Positions 46,779 to 54,918 of a DNA stretch of 64,000 bases are shown in pieces (the stretch's first letter is position 1; the number at the start of each line of letters is the position of its first letter). The position numbers and the translations under genes were made by a program. Source of the stretch: Billgrantia tianxiuensis. GTDB taxonomy: Bacteria > Pseudomonadota > Gammaproteobacteria > Pseudomonadales > Halomonadaceae. The stretch is taken from assembly GCF_009834345.1 (NCBI RefSeq), contig NZ_CP035042.1:868001-932000 (forward strand), in the 5' to 3' direction. The notes under the pieces were generated by a model. That model worked only from the letters and a program-made list of their open reading frames with translations. It was not told the origin of the DNA and did no database searches.

Positions 46779-47786
46779 ATGAAAGTGGTAACCCTGAAGA
46801 GCCCCGGCGGGCTGGACCAGCTGCAAGTCGTCGAGCGGGAGGCACCCGGTGAGCCGGGACCGGGCGAGATCCTAGTGCGCGTGCATGCCAGTTCGCTCAA
46901 CTTCCATGACTACGGCGTGGTGTCCGGCAAGATGCCGACCGAGGATGGTCGCATTCCCATGTCCGACGGCGCAGGCGTGGTCGAGGCGGTGGGCGAGGGC
47001 GTCGAGGCGTTCGCCGTGGGCGATGCGGTGGTCTCGACCTTCTTCCCCTACTGGCTCGACGGCCCTGCGCGGGTCGGCGATTTCAAGACCACGCCCGGCG
47101 ACGGTGTCGACGGCTACGCGCGCGAGCAGGTCATTCGCCCGGCCACCTGGTTCACCCACGCGCCGAAGGGCTACAGCCACGAGGAGGCCGCCACGCTGAC
47201 CACCGCGGGCCTCACCGCCTGGCGCGCGCTGGTGGTGGACGGCCACCTCAAGGCCGGCGATACCATCCTCACGCTGGGTACCGGCGGCGTTTCCATCTTC
47301 GCCCTGCAGTTCGCCAAGGCCATGGGGGCGCGGGTGATCTCCACCTCGTCCTCCGACGAGAAGATCGAACGGCTCAAGCAGCTCGGCGCCGATCACACCC
47401 TCAACTACAAGGCCGAGCCGGAGTGGGGCAAGAAGGTGAAGGCGCTGACCGACGGCCAGGGCGTCGACCATGTGATCGAGGTCGGTGGGCCGGGTACGCT
47501 GCCGCAGTCCATCGACGCCGTGCGCATCGGCGGTCATATCTCGCTGATCGGCGTGTTGACCGGGCGTGGGGGCGAGGTACCCACCGCCAAGCTGATGGCC
47601 AAGCAGGCGCGCCTGCAGGGACTGATCGTCGGCAGCCGCATCCACCAGCAGGAGATGGTGCGTGGCATCGAGGCCAGCGGCGTACGCCCGATCATCGACA
47701 GCACCTTCAAGCTCGAGGAGATCGCCGACGCCTTCCGCCACGAGGAGGCGGGGCGTCACTTCGGCAAGATCTGCCTGTCGTTCTAG
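46779..47786 (+). CDS. Zinc-independent NAD(P)-dependent alcohol dehydrogenase/quinone reductase
   Basis: 335 residues starting MKVVTLKSPGGLDQLQVVE. Medium-chain dehydrogenase with the GroES-like N-domain (ASSLNFHDYGVVSGK), the catalytic-domain motif EEAATLTTAGLTAWRAL and the cofactor site ILTLGTGGVSIFALQFAK. The zinc ligands of alcohol dehydrogenases are absent. It resembles the Zn-less quinone oxidoreductase group. Its TAG stop lies inside the left end of the palindromic element at 47783. Confidence 0.9.
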   Translation: MKVVTLKSPGGLDQLQVVEREAPGEPGPGEILVRVHASSLNFHDYGVVSGKMPTEDGRIPMSDGAGVVEAVGEGVEAFAVGDAVVSTFFPYWLDGPARVGDFKTTPGDGVDGYAREQVIRPATWFTHAPKGYSHEEAATLTTAGLTAWRALVVDGHLKAGDTILTLGTGGVSIFALQFAKAMGARVISTSSSDEKIERLKQLGADHTLNYKAEPEWGKKVKALTDGQGVDHVIEVGGPGTLPQSIDAVRIGGHISLIGVLTGRGGEVPTAKLMAKQARLQGLIVGSRIHQQEMVRGIEASGVRPIIDSTFKLEEIADAFRHEEAGRHFGKICLSF

Positions 47787-47929
47787 GCTATGCCTGAAAA
47801 CTGTCTGCGCTTGGCCATACGGCGTTAAAAATCAGCTCAAAGTACTCATTTACACCCCGTAAACTCCGTCTTCTCGCTGATTTTTGCCTTGTCTGACCTT
47901 CGCTCGCCGACTTTTCAGACACAGCCTAG
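47783..47929. repeat. 147-bp MITE-like palindromic element between convergent genes
   Basis: The ends are an imperfect inverted repeat of about 19 bp (CTAGGCTATGCCTGAAAA at left; the right end read inversely is CTAGGCTGTGTCTGAAAA). Inside are AAAAATCAGC and its complement GCTGATTTTT. The two CTAG ends supply the stop codons of both flanking genes. A truncated copy lies at 10428. No transposase is encoded. Confidence 0.8.
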
Positions 47930-48743
47930 CCAGGTGAGGAGGCCGCCGCCAGCTGCTGCAGCGCGTCCTGGGTGGCGGCATCCGCCGGGAAGAACGACTC
48001 GATGGCGAGTTCCTCCAGGGTGATGTCGAGCGGTGTGCCGAACACCGTGGTGGTACTCAACAGCGACAGCACGCGGCCATCCGGCATGGCCAGCTCCAGC
48101 GGCACGACGATGCCGCCGTGGCGCGACGGCGCGCTGGTCAGGTGGGGGCGAGCGCCGGCCGGCACCGGATAACCCTTCAGCTCCTCGGCGAGTTCGATGA
48201 GCGCCGGGTCGGCGGTCGTCTCGGCCTGACGCGCCAGTCGCTCGAGAATATGGGCGCGCCATTCGCGGAAATTGCCGATGCGCGATGCGAGCCCCTGAGG
48301 ATGCAGGGTGAGCCGCAGCACGTTGACCGGCGGCTTCAGCAGTTCGGCGTCGATGCCATCGAGCAGCGCCTCGAGCGGCCGATTGGCCATCAGCAGGTGC
48401 CAGTGGCGGTCGACGGCCAGCGCCGGGTAGGGGGCATGGCTCGCCAGCAGCCGCTCGATCACGCCGCGCACCGCACCCAGCTCGGGGCGTCGATGCCGCG
48501 TTCGCCGAAGGCCGGGGCGAAACCGGCGGCGAGCAGCAGCCGGTTGCGCTCGCGCAGGGGAACGCCCAGTTGCTCCGCCAGGCGCAGCAGCATCTCCCGG
48601 CTTGGCACGGCGCGTCCGGATTCGACGAAGCTGAGGTGGCGCTGGGAGACGTCGGCCTCGGTGGCGAGCGCGAGCTGGCTCAGCCGCCGCCGCTGGCGCC
48701 ACTCCTTCAACAGCTGCCCGGGGGTAGGGGAATTCATGGTCAT
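47926..48743 (-). CDS. XRE-family regulator with MmyB-like ligand domain (broken by 1-bp deletion)
   Basis: Starts MTMNSPTPGQLLKEWRQRR at 48743 (or the Met two codons later). The helix-turn-helix LSQLALATEADVSQRHLSFV and the following VPLRERNRLLLAAGFAP segment are typical; the MmyB-like C-domain (YPALAVDRHWHLLMANRP, RLTLHPQGLASRIGNF) is in another frame. One base added at the G4 run 48484-48487 gives DAPELGAVRGVIERLL and 272 residues. Its stop codon comes from the end of the 47783 element. It is divergent from the DUF1330 gene, its likely target. Confidence 0.85.
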
Positions 48744-48853
48744 GGCACCAGATTAGCGCCAAGCGATATGCCTGGCTATTACCTCGCAGGTAATCGCCAG
48801 GCCGCATGAGCGGGGCCAAGCTGTCGAGGCAAACCCACTACTGGAGCAACGCC

Positions 48854-49174
48854 ATGACCGCCTACGCCATCGCCCGCTTGCAGGATGTCTCCATGGGCCC
48901 TGAGATCGTCGAGTACCTGGAGAAGATCGATGCCACCCTCTCGCCTTATGGCGGCCGCTACCTGATCCACGGCGGCCCTACCGAGGTGCTGGAGGGCAGC
49001 TGGCAGGGCGACACGATCATGCTCGGCTTCCCCAGCCTGGAACAGGCCCGGGCCTGGTATCGCTCCGAGGCCTACCGGCGCATCCTGCCGCTGCGCACCG
49101 CCAATGCCGTGGGCGACGTCATTCTGGTGGAAGGCGTCGAGGAAGGACACCGGGGCATCGACATTCTTGGTTAG
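48854..49174 (+). CDS. DUF1330 family protein
   Basis: 106 residues from the ATG at 48854 (MTAYAIARLQDVSMG), with GGAGCAACGCC upstream. Single dimeric alpha-beta barrel-like domain with the DUF1330 motifs YLEKIDATLSPYGGRYLIHG, MLGFPSLEQARAWYRSEAY and LPLRTANAVGDVILVEG. The family is related to ferredoxin-fold monooxygenases, but no catalytic residue is established. Divergent from the XRE/MmyB-like regulator with 110 bp between starts. Confidence 0.88.
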   Translation: MTAYAIARLQDVSMGPEIVEYLEKIDATLSPYGGRYLIHGGPTEVLEGSWQGDTIMLGFPSLEQARAWYRSEAYRRILPLRTANAVGDVILVEGVEEGHRGIDILG

Positions 49175-49332
49175 ATACTCCAGGCGGTATTAGCCTGGCC
49201 TTTGGCCGAGGGCGCGAAATCCCCGGTATCTGCGTAATTCAGGCTGGCTATTCGCCGCGGCTTCTCCGACATTACGGCACATGGAGCCCGCCGTGCCGGC
49301 GGGAGTCGAGACTGCTTGCCGAGGGAACGAGA

Positions 49333-49770
49333 ATGAAAAAGCGCTTTGCCATCTTGTTGAGTTCACTGGCCATCGTGCTGATGGGCTGTACCGCCATGGA
49401 GGGTTCGATGACACACGACGAGTCGCTGGTGAACACCTACTGGAAGCTGACCCAGGTCGGCGATGTCACGCCCGTAGCGGTGGACAACCAGCGCGAGGCG
49501 CATTTCGTACTGCACACCGAGGAGAACCGCGTGGCGGGCTCCACCGGATGCAACCGCCTGGCAGGCAACTATCGGCTGGAAAGTAATGCCCTTCACTTCG
49601 GCCCCCTGATCACCACGCGCATGGCCTGCCTGCAAGGCGGCGAAACCGAGCGGGCCTTCCTGGCCGCGCTGGAAGCGACGGCGACCTGGCAGGTCGAAGG
49701 CCAGACGCTGACCCTGCGCGATGCGTCAGGCACCGCCGTGGCGCAGTTCGAGGCGGTGCATCTCAACTAA
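49333..49770 (+). CDS. META-domain lipoprotein, HslJ-like
   Basis: 145 residues with a lipoprotein signal ending at IVLMG-C19. The META domain follows: NTYWKLTQVGD, REAHFVLHTEENRVAGSTGC, NRLAGNYRLESNALHFGPL, TTRMAC. The paired Cys in STGCN and TRMAC are typical of HslJ-like proteins. Members are heat-induced or linked to novobiocin tolerance and may sit in the outer membrane; the present start (MKKRFAILLSSLAI) follows GAGGGAACGAGA. Confidence 0.88.
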   Translation: MKKRFAILLSSLAIVLMGCTAMEGSMTHDESLVNTYWKLTQVGDVTPVAVDNQREAHFVLHTEENRVAGSTGCNRLAGNYRLESNALHFGPLITTRMACLQGGETERAFLAALEATATWQVEGQTLTLRDASGTAVAQFEAVHLN

Positions 49771-49846
49771 TCAGCCCGGTCTCTAAGCAGCCCTTCTCGT
49801 CTGCCTGTACCTACCATTCCGCTCCAAGGGGCGAAAGAGGCCGAAG

Positions 49847-50605
49847 TCATACATGATCCTTACTGGGTTGCAAAAGCTCGAGGAAGGCGGGGGTTAGCCT
49901 GGCGGGCTTGAAGAAGGCCTGAGTGTGATCGGCGTCTTCGATTCTTACCAACTGGGCTTCCGGCAGCTCATGGGCAAAGCGCTCCACCTGCGGCAGGAGT
50001 GGGTCGTGGGTACCCGCGAAGAGCAGGCAAGGGCAGCGTAGCTGGTCCCAAGGCCCTTTGAGCGCAGGCCGGTCGTGTGCCACGGCGGCGGCAAGCGCTT
50101 GTGGGTCATTGGCGCGAATTCGCTGCATGGTGCTATCCGGTATGCGGCCTCCCGCAGCCTGCTGCACGAGCTTGGCCCAGCCGTCCATGCCGTGGGCGAT
50201 ACCGCGTCGGTAAGGGCTCATGTCCTGGCCATAGGGATGGATGCCGCCAAGGGTAAGGCTGAGAAGCCTGTGCGGTGCTGCCTGGGCCAGGCCCAGGCCG
50301 ATCCAGCCGCCCATCGAGTAGCCGAGAAAATGGACTCGTTCGAGCCCAAGCGTGTCGATGACGGTCAGCACATCGTCGACGCGGTGGCTGAGGTCGTAGG
50401 CGTCGGGAGCGTGCGGCTTGTCGCTGAGACCATGGCCCCGCGCATCGATCATGATCAGACGAAAATGGCGTCCTAGCCGTTTCACCCAGCCAGCTTCGTA
50501 CCAGCCGGAAATGCTGTCGCTGAAGCCATGCTGAAGCACCAGAGGCGGACCCTCTCCCAACTGCTGGAAGTGGATCTTGACTTGGCGGTTGACGAGATAG
50601 GGCAT
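49847..50605 (-). CDS. Alpha/beta hydrolase
   Basis: 252 residues from the ATG at 50605 (MPYLVNRQVKIHFQQLG), with GGAGAG upstream; the open frame extends to 50827 but crosses into the neighbouring gene. Oxyanion-region LQHGFSDS, nucleophile elbow GYSMGGW (Ser), acid in FAGTHDPLLP and His in DADHTQAF complete the triad. The cap domain is small. It lies just downstream of the BTAD-hydrolase regulator on the same strand (82 bp between), so the two may be functionally linked. Confidence 0.88.
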   Translation of the reverse strand: MPYLVNRQVKIHFQQLGEGPPLVLQHGFSDSISGWYEAGWVKRLGRHFRLIMIDARGHGLSDKPHAPDAYDLSHRVDDVLTVIDTLGLERVHFLGYSMGGWIGLGLAQAAPHRLLSLTLGGIHPYGQDMSPYRRGIAHGMDGWAKLVQQAAGGRIPDSTMQRIRANDPQALAAAVAHDRPALKGPWDQLRCPCLLFAGTHDPLLPQVERFAHELPEAQLVRIEDADHTQAFFKPARLTPAFLELLQPSKDHV

Positions 50606-50687
50606 CGGGGCTCTCCATTCCACTTGTTGGGCCATTCCACATAATGGAACTGAGAAGAGTGCAGCCGTTGCGTCCTCTGAGCGTCCC

Positions 50688-52292
50688 TCAAGAGTGGCGG
50701 AGAGAAGCCAGAAACTCATCCAGGTGGCGCAGGATGTCGCGGGTATCGCCGACCCACCACCAGTGGTCCTCGCCGGGAAGCTCCACCCACTGGGCATGGG
50801 GCATCTGGCGGGCAAGGAATCGCCCATGTTCGACCGGTACCGCCTTGTCGCCGTGCCGATGAAGTATCAACGTGGGGCAGTCGATCCTGGCAAGCAGGGG
50901 CCGCACGTCGATTGACTTCAGCGCCTCGAAGACCTGTTTCACCGTACGCGGACTGGCCGCAAGGCGCAGGGCCCGTGCCCACCAGGCGCGTCGCTCGACA
51001 TCGAGTGCCCAGCCGGGGGCGAAGCTCTCGATACAGGCAGGGCCGCCCCAGTCGTTGATCAAGGCCTCGACCTGGGCATCGTAGCGCTCGGGGGGGTAGC
51101 CCCAAGGGTAGTCGGGCGTGCGCAGGGCTCGCGCCAGGGTGCCGTAGAGAACCAAAGCCGTGACCCGTTCCGGTGTAGTCGCCGTCAGGGTGAGGGCTGT
51201 CGGGCCACCTTCGGAAACACCCAGCAGCACGACCCGTTCGATGCTCTCGGCATCGAGAATGGCCAGCAGGTCCCGTGCCGTATGCTGCGGCGTTGCGGCA
51301 TAGTCGATACGATCGGACAGGCCCACGCCGCGCTTGTCGAAGCACACCACCCTGGCCATGTGGCCGAGCGCCTGCATGAAGCGGGCGAGTTCCGGCTGGT
51401 CCCAATAAAAATCGAGATGCGATACGAAGCCTGGCAGGACTACCAGCGTCAGCGGACCCTCTCCATACAGTCGGTAGGCGACATGGACCCCGTCGCTGAC
51501 TACGTATCTGACTGGCGTCGGTTCGCTCGTTGGCACGCTCGCCGTGGGATATACACCATCGGCGATGGTCCGTCGCAGGCTTTCAGTGCTCTTCTGGGGA
51601 GAGATCCCCAGCTCTCGCATTAGCGTGACGCGGCATTCATCGTACACGCAGAGGGCCGCAGCCGGGTGTCCGGCTTCGGCGTGGAGCCGCATCAATAGCC
51701 GATGTGTCGGCTCGTGAAGAGAATCGAGCGTCAGCCTTCGCTGTGCGTAGGCGAGTGCCGCCTCGTAATCGTTGCCAGCGGCTGCCGCCTGCGCCAGTTG
51801 CGTCAGGGCTTCACCGAATCCTTGGCGCAGCTCCTCGCATACCCGAGCCTGCCAATCGGCAAAATCCTGGCACTCGGGAAGCGTGAACCCGAGCAGAAAG
51901 TCGTCGCGGTAAAGTGAACTCGCCTGGTGGAGTTCCGCCATTGTCTGCCCGGCAGGGGCCCGGCTAGAGTGTCGTTCGAGCAGCGATTGAAAGACGACGA
52001 CGTCGGTCGATGCCACCACAGCGGGTGCCAGGGCGACGGTTTCCGAGGTCGTGACGAACAGATCGATACCGAGCTGGCGCTGCAAGCGGTGCAGGGTGCG
52101 ACGCAGGCTGGCTCGGCCCTCTCCGGAGGGGGCCTCGGGCCACAGCAATTCCGCCAGCAGGTCGCGACCGACAGGCTTGCCGGCCATGGCCAGATAGGCT
52201 GCCAGAGCCAGCCCCTTGCGCAGCTTGAGAGGAAGGGAATGGCCGCCGTGCTCAAGCCGGGGATAGCCAAACAGGAACAGCTTCAGCGACAC
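50688..52292 (-). CDS. BTAD/SARP-type regulator fused to an alpha/beta hydrolase
   Basis: 534 residues from the GTG at 52292 (VSLKLFLFGYPRLEHGG), which follows GGAGAT; the upstream Met at 52415 gives an unlikely Cys/Pro-rich extension. Residues 1-90 form a winged helix of SARP type (KLRKGLALAAYLAMAG, ELLWPEAPSGEGRASLRRTL). Residues about 95-245 are the BTAD helical repeat domain (LYRDDFLLGFTL, HRLLMRLHAEAGHPAAAL). Residues about 260-534 are an alpha/beta hydrolase with GVSEGG nucleophile elbow, PTLILHRHGDKAVP acid and GEDHWWW His. It may bind or hydrolyse a small ligand to control transcription; this is inference. Confidence 0.87.
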   Translation of the reverse strand: MSLKLFLFGYPRLEHGGHSLPLKLRKGLALAAYLAMAGKPVGRDLLAELLWPEAPSGEGRASLRRTLHRLQRQLGIDLFVTTSETVALAPAVVASTDVVVFQSLLERHSSRAPAGQTMAELHQASSLYRDDFLLGFTLPECQDFADWQARVCEELRQGFGEALTQLAQAAAAGNDYEAALAYAQRRLTLDSLHEPTHRLLMRLHAEAGHPAAALCVYDECRVTLMRELGISPQKSTESLRRTIADGVYPTASVPTSEPTPVRYVVSDGVHVAYRLYGEGPLTLVVLPGFVSHLDFYWDQPELARFMQALGHMARVVCFDKRGVGLSDRIDYAATPQHTARDLLAILDAESIERVVLLGVSEGGPTALTLTATTPERVTALVLYGTLARALRTPDYPWGYPPERYDAQVEALINDWGGPACIESFAPGWALDVERRAWWARALRLAASPRTVKQVFEALKSIDVRPLLARIDCPTLILHRHGDKAVPVEHGRFLARQMPHAQWVELPGEDHWWWVGDTRDILRHLDEFLASLRHS

Positions 52293-52503
52293 ACGGGTAT
52301 CTCCATCGCAGACAGCCGAAGTGGGTCGGCTCCCAGTGGACGCACAGGCGACGCCGACCGGGCAAGCTGGCGCCGAGTCATGAGTGGCAGGCAAGGATGG
52401 CGGGGTGCGCCGCACCTCATCTTGATTCTATCAGCTAACAGCCTGAGCACGATTCGACTCCCAACCTTACCGATGCCAACCCCCATGGGTTCAGGAGATG
52501 ACG

Positions 52504-53274
52504 ATGCGCTGGGTAACGATGCTCTATGCCGTAGTGGCCTATCTAGTGTTCTGGCTATGTAGCGCCTATTTGATCGGCTTTACCGCCGATATCCTCGTGC
52601 CAAGGACAGTGAACCATGGCCCTGTCAGCGGGATAGGTCAGGCGTTACTGATCAATGCAAGTCTGATGCTGATGTTCGGTGTACAGCACTCCATCATGGC
52701 GCGCCAAGGCTTCAAGCGCTGGTGCCGAGCCTGGATACCGGCACCAATGGAGCGCAGCACCTACGTGTTGTTGTCATCTCTCATGTTGGGCTTGCTCTAC
52801 TGGGGCTGGCGGCCCTTGCCCCTTACCTTGTGGTGGGTGGAGGGCGGCCTTGCCGTGGCGCTCTGGTGCCTGTTCGTGCTGGGTTGGGTGCTGGTCGTGT
52901 ACGCCACCTTTCTGATCAGTCATGGAGAACTGTTGGGTATCAGCCAGGCCTATCGCCGTCTGCGTGGCAGAGCACCCTGCGAGATTGGCTTTCACACCCC
53001 AGGGCTGCATCGATTGGTGCGTCATCCCCTCATGTCGGGGCTGTTGCTGGCTTTCTGGTCGACGCCTCACATGACAGTTGGCCATTTCTTCTTCGCGGCA
53101 GGCATGAGCCTCTACATTCTGATCGGCATTCACTTCGAAGAGCGTAGCCTGGTGCGGGCCTTTGGCGATCACTACCGGGCCTATCAGGCAACGACTCCCA
53201 TGCTGATTCCCAGCTTGAGGCCGCTGTATCGCGCCGTTGCGTCTTGCTTCATGAAGCGCAAACGCAGCGTATGA
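52504..53274 (+). CDS. Membrane methyltransferase, MddA/NnrU-like
   Basis: 256 residues from the ATG at 52504 (AGGAG lies six bases upstream; the ATG at 52498 abuts it). Five or six hydrophobic helices. The blocks FGVQHSIMARQGFKRW, PAPMERSTYVLLSSL, GLHRLVRHPLMSGLLLAFW and HFEERSLVRAFGDHYRAYQ match the isoprenylcysteine methyltransferase-like fold, in particular methanethiol S-methyltransferase MddA, which makes dimethyl sulfide from methanethiol and S-adenosylmethionine. NnrU-type proteins share the fold, so MddA activity is probable but not proven. Confidence 0.78.
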   Translation: MRWVTMLYAVVAYLVFWLCSAYLIGFTADILVPRTVNHGPVSGIGQALLINASLMLMFGVQHSIMARQGFKRWCRAWIPAPMERSTYVLLSSLMLGLLYWGWRPLPLTLWWVEGGLAVALWCLFVLGWVLVVYATFLISHGELLGISQAYRRLRGRAPCEIGFHTPGLHRLVRHPLMSGLLLAFWSTPHMTVGHFFFAAGMSLYILIGIHFEERSLVRAFGDHYRAYQATTPMLIPSLRPLYRAVASCFMKRKRSV

Positions 53275-53782
53275 ACTCCCCCTTGGCCCGGGTATAGGCT
53301 TCGCGATCCGTGCCGTGACGCAAAGCCAACTCGCGCTTGAGGGCGGCATAGCGCTCGGCCAGCGCCGCATCGGTGCGCAGGGCGTCGCGAAAGGCTAGGC
53401 GCTTGCGCCACAGCTTGCCGTCGTAAGCCACTACGTGCAGGTGGTGGGTGCGTCGGCCATTGGCATGGCGCATGAACCAGCGGCGGTCGGTCAGGCCGGC
53501 GTTGAACTCGACCGAGGTCACGTAGCCGTGATCGAGAATGGGCTCGAACAGGAAATCGGCCACGGCCATGGAGGCGACCCCGGCCATGACGTCGATAATG
53601 GGCTTGGCCGGCATGCCGGGAATGGCGGTGCTGCCGATATGCTGCACCTCGATCAGCGCGGCGGGGAAGCGCTCCAGCAGACGCTTGCGCTCGGCCTTGA
53701 AGCGTGCCGGCCAGGCGGGGTCGTACTCCGCCAGGTGCACCGGTTCATCAATGGCCCGCTGTAGCGACTGGGCTTCGTTCAT
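53249..53782 (-). CDS. GrpB family protein (UPF0157)
   Basis: 177 residues from the ATG at 53782 (MNEAQSLQRAIDEPVHL), with AGGAG upstream. GrpB motifs: YDPAWPARFKAERKRLL, EVQHIGSTAIPGMPAKPIIDVM and the C-terminal RDALRTDAALAERYAALKRE. The GS-T-A-I and D-V pattern is that of a nucleotidyltransferase-like fold; function is unknown. Its 3' end overlaps the convergent methyltransferase gene by 26 bp and its 5' end overlaps the AraC gene by 35 bp. Confidence 0.9.
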   Translation of the reverse strand: MNEAQSLQRAIDEPVHLAEYDPAWPARFKAERKRLLERFPAALIEVQHIGSTAIPGMPAKPIIDVMAGVASMAVADFLFEPILDHGYVTSVEFNAGLTDRRWFMRHANGRRTHHLHVVAYDGKLWRKRLAFRDALRTDAALAERYAALKRELALRHGTDREAYTRAKGEFIRCVCAS

Positions 53783-54776
53783 GGGGGCTCCTGGCGGCGG
53801 GTTCGTACGGGGGCGCATCCGTTCTGGCCTCGTGTTGCTGGCGCAAGGCACCGGGCGGATGGCCGTGGATACGCTTGAAGGCGCGGCTGAAGGCGGCCGC
53901 ACTGCCGTAGCCCAGGCGGTAGGCCACGCTTTCGATCGGTTGCCGCTCCCGGCCGATCCACTGGGCCGCCAGGCGCATGCGCAGCTCGGTCACGTAACGA
54001 TGCGGTGTCATGCCCGTTACCGCCAGGAAGCGCTCGGCGAACACCGAGCGCGAGCTGCCCATCTCGGCGGCGAGTTCCGCCACCGTCCAGTTGCGCCCCG
54101 GCTCGCGATGCAGCGCGGCGATGACGCGCCCCAGGCGCGGATCGCGCAGCGCCTCGATCCAACCGCTGGCATCGCCACAGCCGCACTCCACCCAGCCGCG
54201 CACGATGAAGGCGGCCATCACGTCGGCGAGCCGCGCCAGGATAGCGGCATAGCCCGCCCGTTCACTTCTCGCCTCGCGCTCCATTGCCTCGAGCATGGGC
54301 AGTATCTCGGGCTGGCGCTCGAGCAGGGTGCCGACGTACATCACCTCGGGCATCAGCGAAACGAGGGCGTGCATGCTGCCCAAGTCGAACTCCATACAGC
54401 CGCTGAAGGTCAGGGCGCCGTCGAGGGTGCAATTCTTCGGGCAGGCGCGAATCGCGCTGACCGCCTCGCACAGCCTGGCGCTTTCGAAGGCGGTGACGTC
54501 CTGGGCCGGCTGGTCAGGGGAGGAGAGCAGGGCATGAGGGCCGCCCCGCGGCAGCAATAGGGCATCGCCCGTCGAGAGGGTATGAACGCTGCCGCTGGGG
54601 CTGCGCAAGTAGACGGGGCCACGTGCGACGAAGTGGAACTGGGCCCAGCCCGCGGCCGTGCCGAACTCGACCCCCAGCGGGGGCGAAAGTTGGATACGAC
54701 GATAGGCGATGCCGCGCAGGCGCATCCCGAGCAGCAGCTCGCTGACCAGATCGCTGGGCAGTTCCGGTTTTGGCAT
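53748..54776 (-). CDS. AraC-family regulator, cupin_6 type, divergent from an MFS transporter
   Basis: 342 residues starting MPKPELPSDLVSELLLGMRL. N-terminal cupin (GWAQFHFVARGPVYLRSPSG, LLPRGGPHALLSS) and C-terminal helix-turn-helix units (LAAEMGSSRSVFAERF; LGYGSAAAFSRAFKRIHG). The C-terminal tail after PPGALR is long and low-complexity. A C-x(n)-C pair (ACPKNC, SGCMEF) in the linker is unusual for this group and could be redox- or metal-responsive, though this is speculation. It is divergent from the MFS gene and probably regulates it. Confidence 0.9.
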   Translation of the reverse strand: MPKPELPSDLVSELLLGMRLRGIAYRRIQLSPPLGVEFGTAAGWAQFHFVARGPVYLRSPSGSVHTLSTGDALLLPRGGPHALLSSPDQPAQDVTAFESARLCEAVSAIRACPKNCTLDGALTFSGCMEFDLGSMHALVSLMPEVMYVGTLLERQPEILPMLEAMEREARSERAGYAAILARLADVMAAFIVRGWVECGCGDASGWIEALRDPRLGRVIAALHREPGRNWTVAELAAEMGSSRSVFAERFLAVTGMTPHRYVTELRMRLAAQWIGRERQPIESVAYRLGYGSAAAFSRAFKRIHGHPPGALRQQHEARTDAPPYEPAARSPHERSPVATAGH

Positions 54777-54799
54777 CCTGTGCTCCTGTTACTGTAGGC

Positions 54800-54820
54800 A
54801 TTCATCAGTTTCGGATGAAT
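54800..54820. promoter_or_regulatory. Possible operator in the AraC-MFS divergent promoter
   Basis: ATTCATC, 7 bp, GATGAAT: a perfect dyad within the 142-bp region between the two divergent starts. Confidence 0.35.
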
Positions 54821-54918
54821 GATCAAGCATTCGAGAGCTTCTAGCATAGATCGTCCGGGTTGATCGCTCTAGTCTTCTCGTTCCTGACGAACGCTTCTCT
54901 AGGAAAGGAGAACGAACG

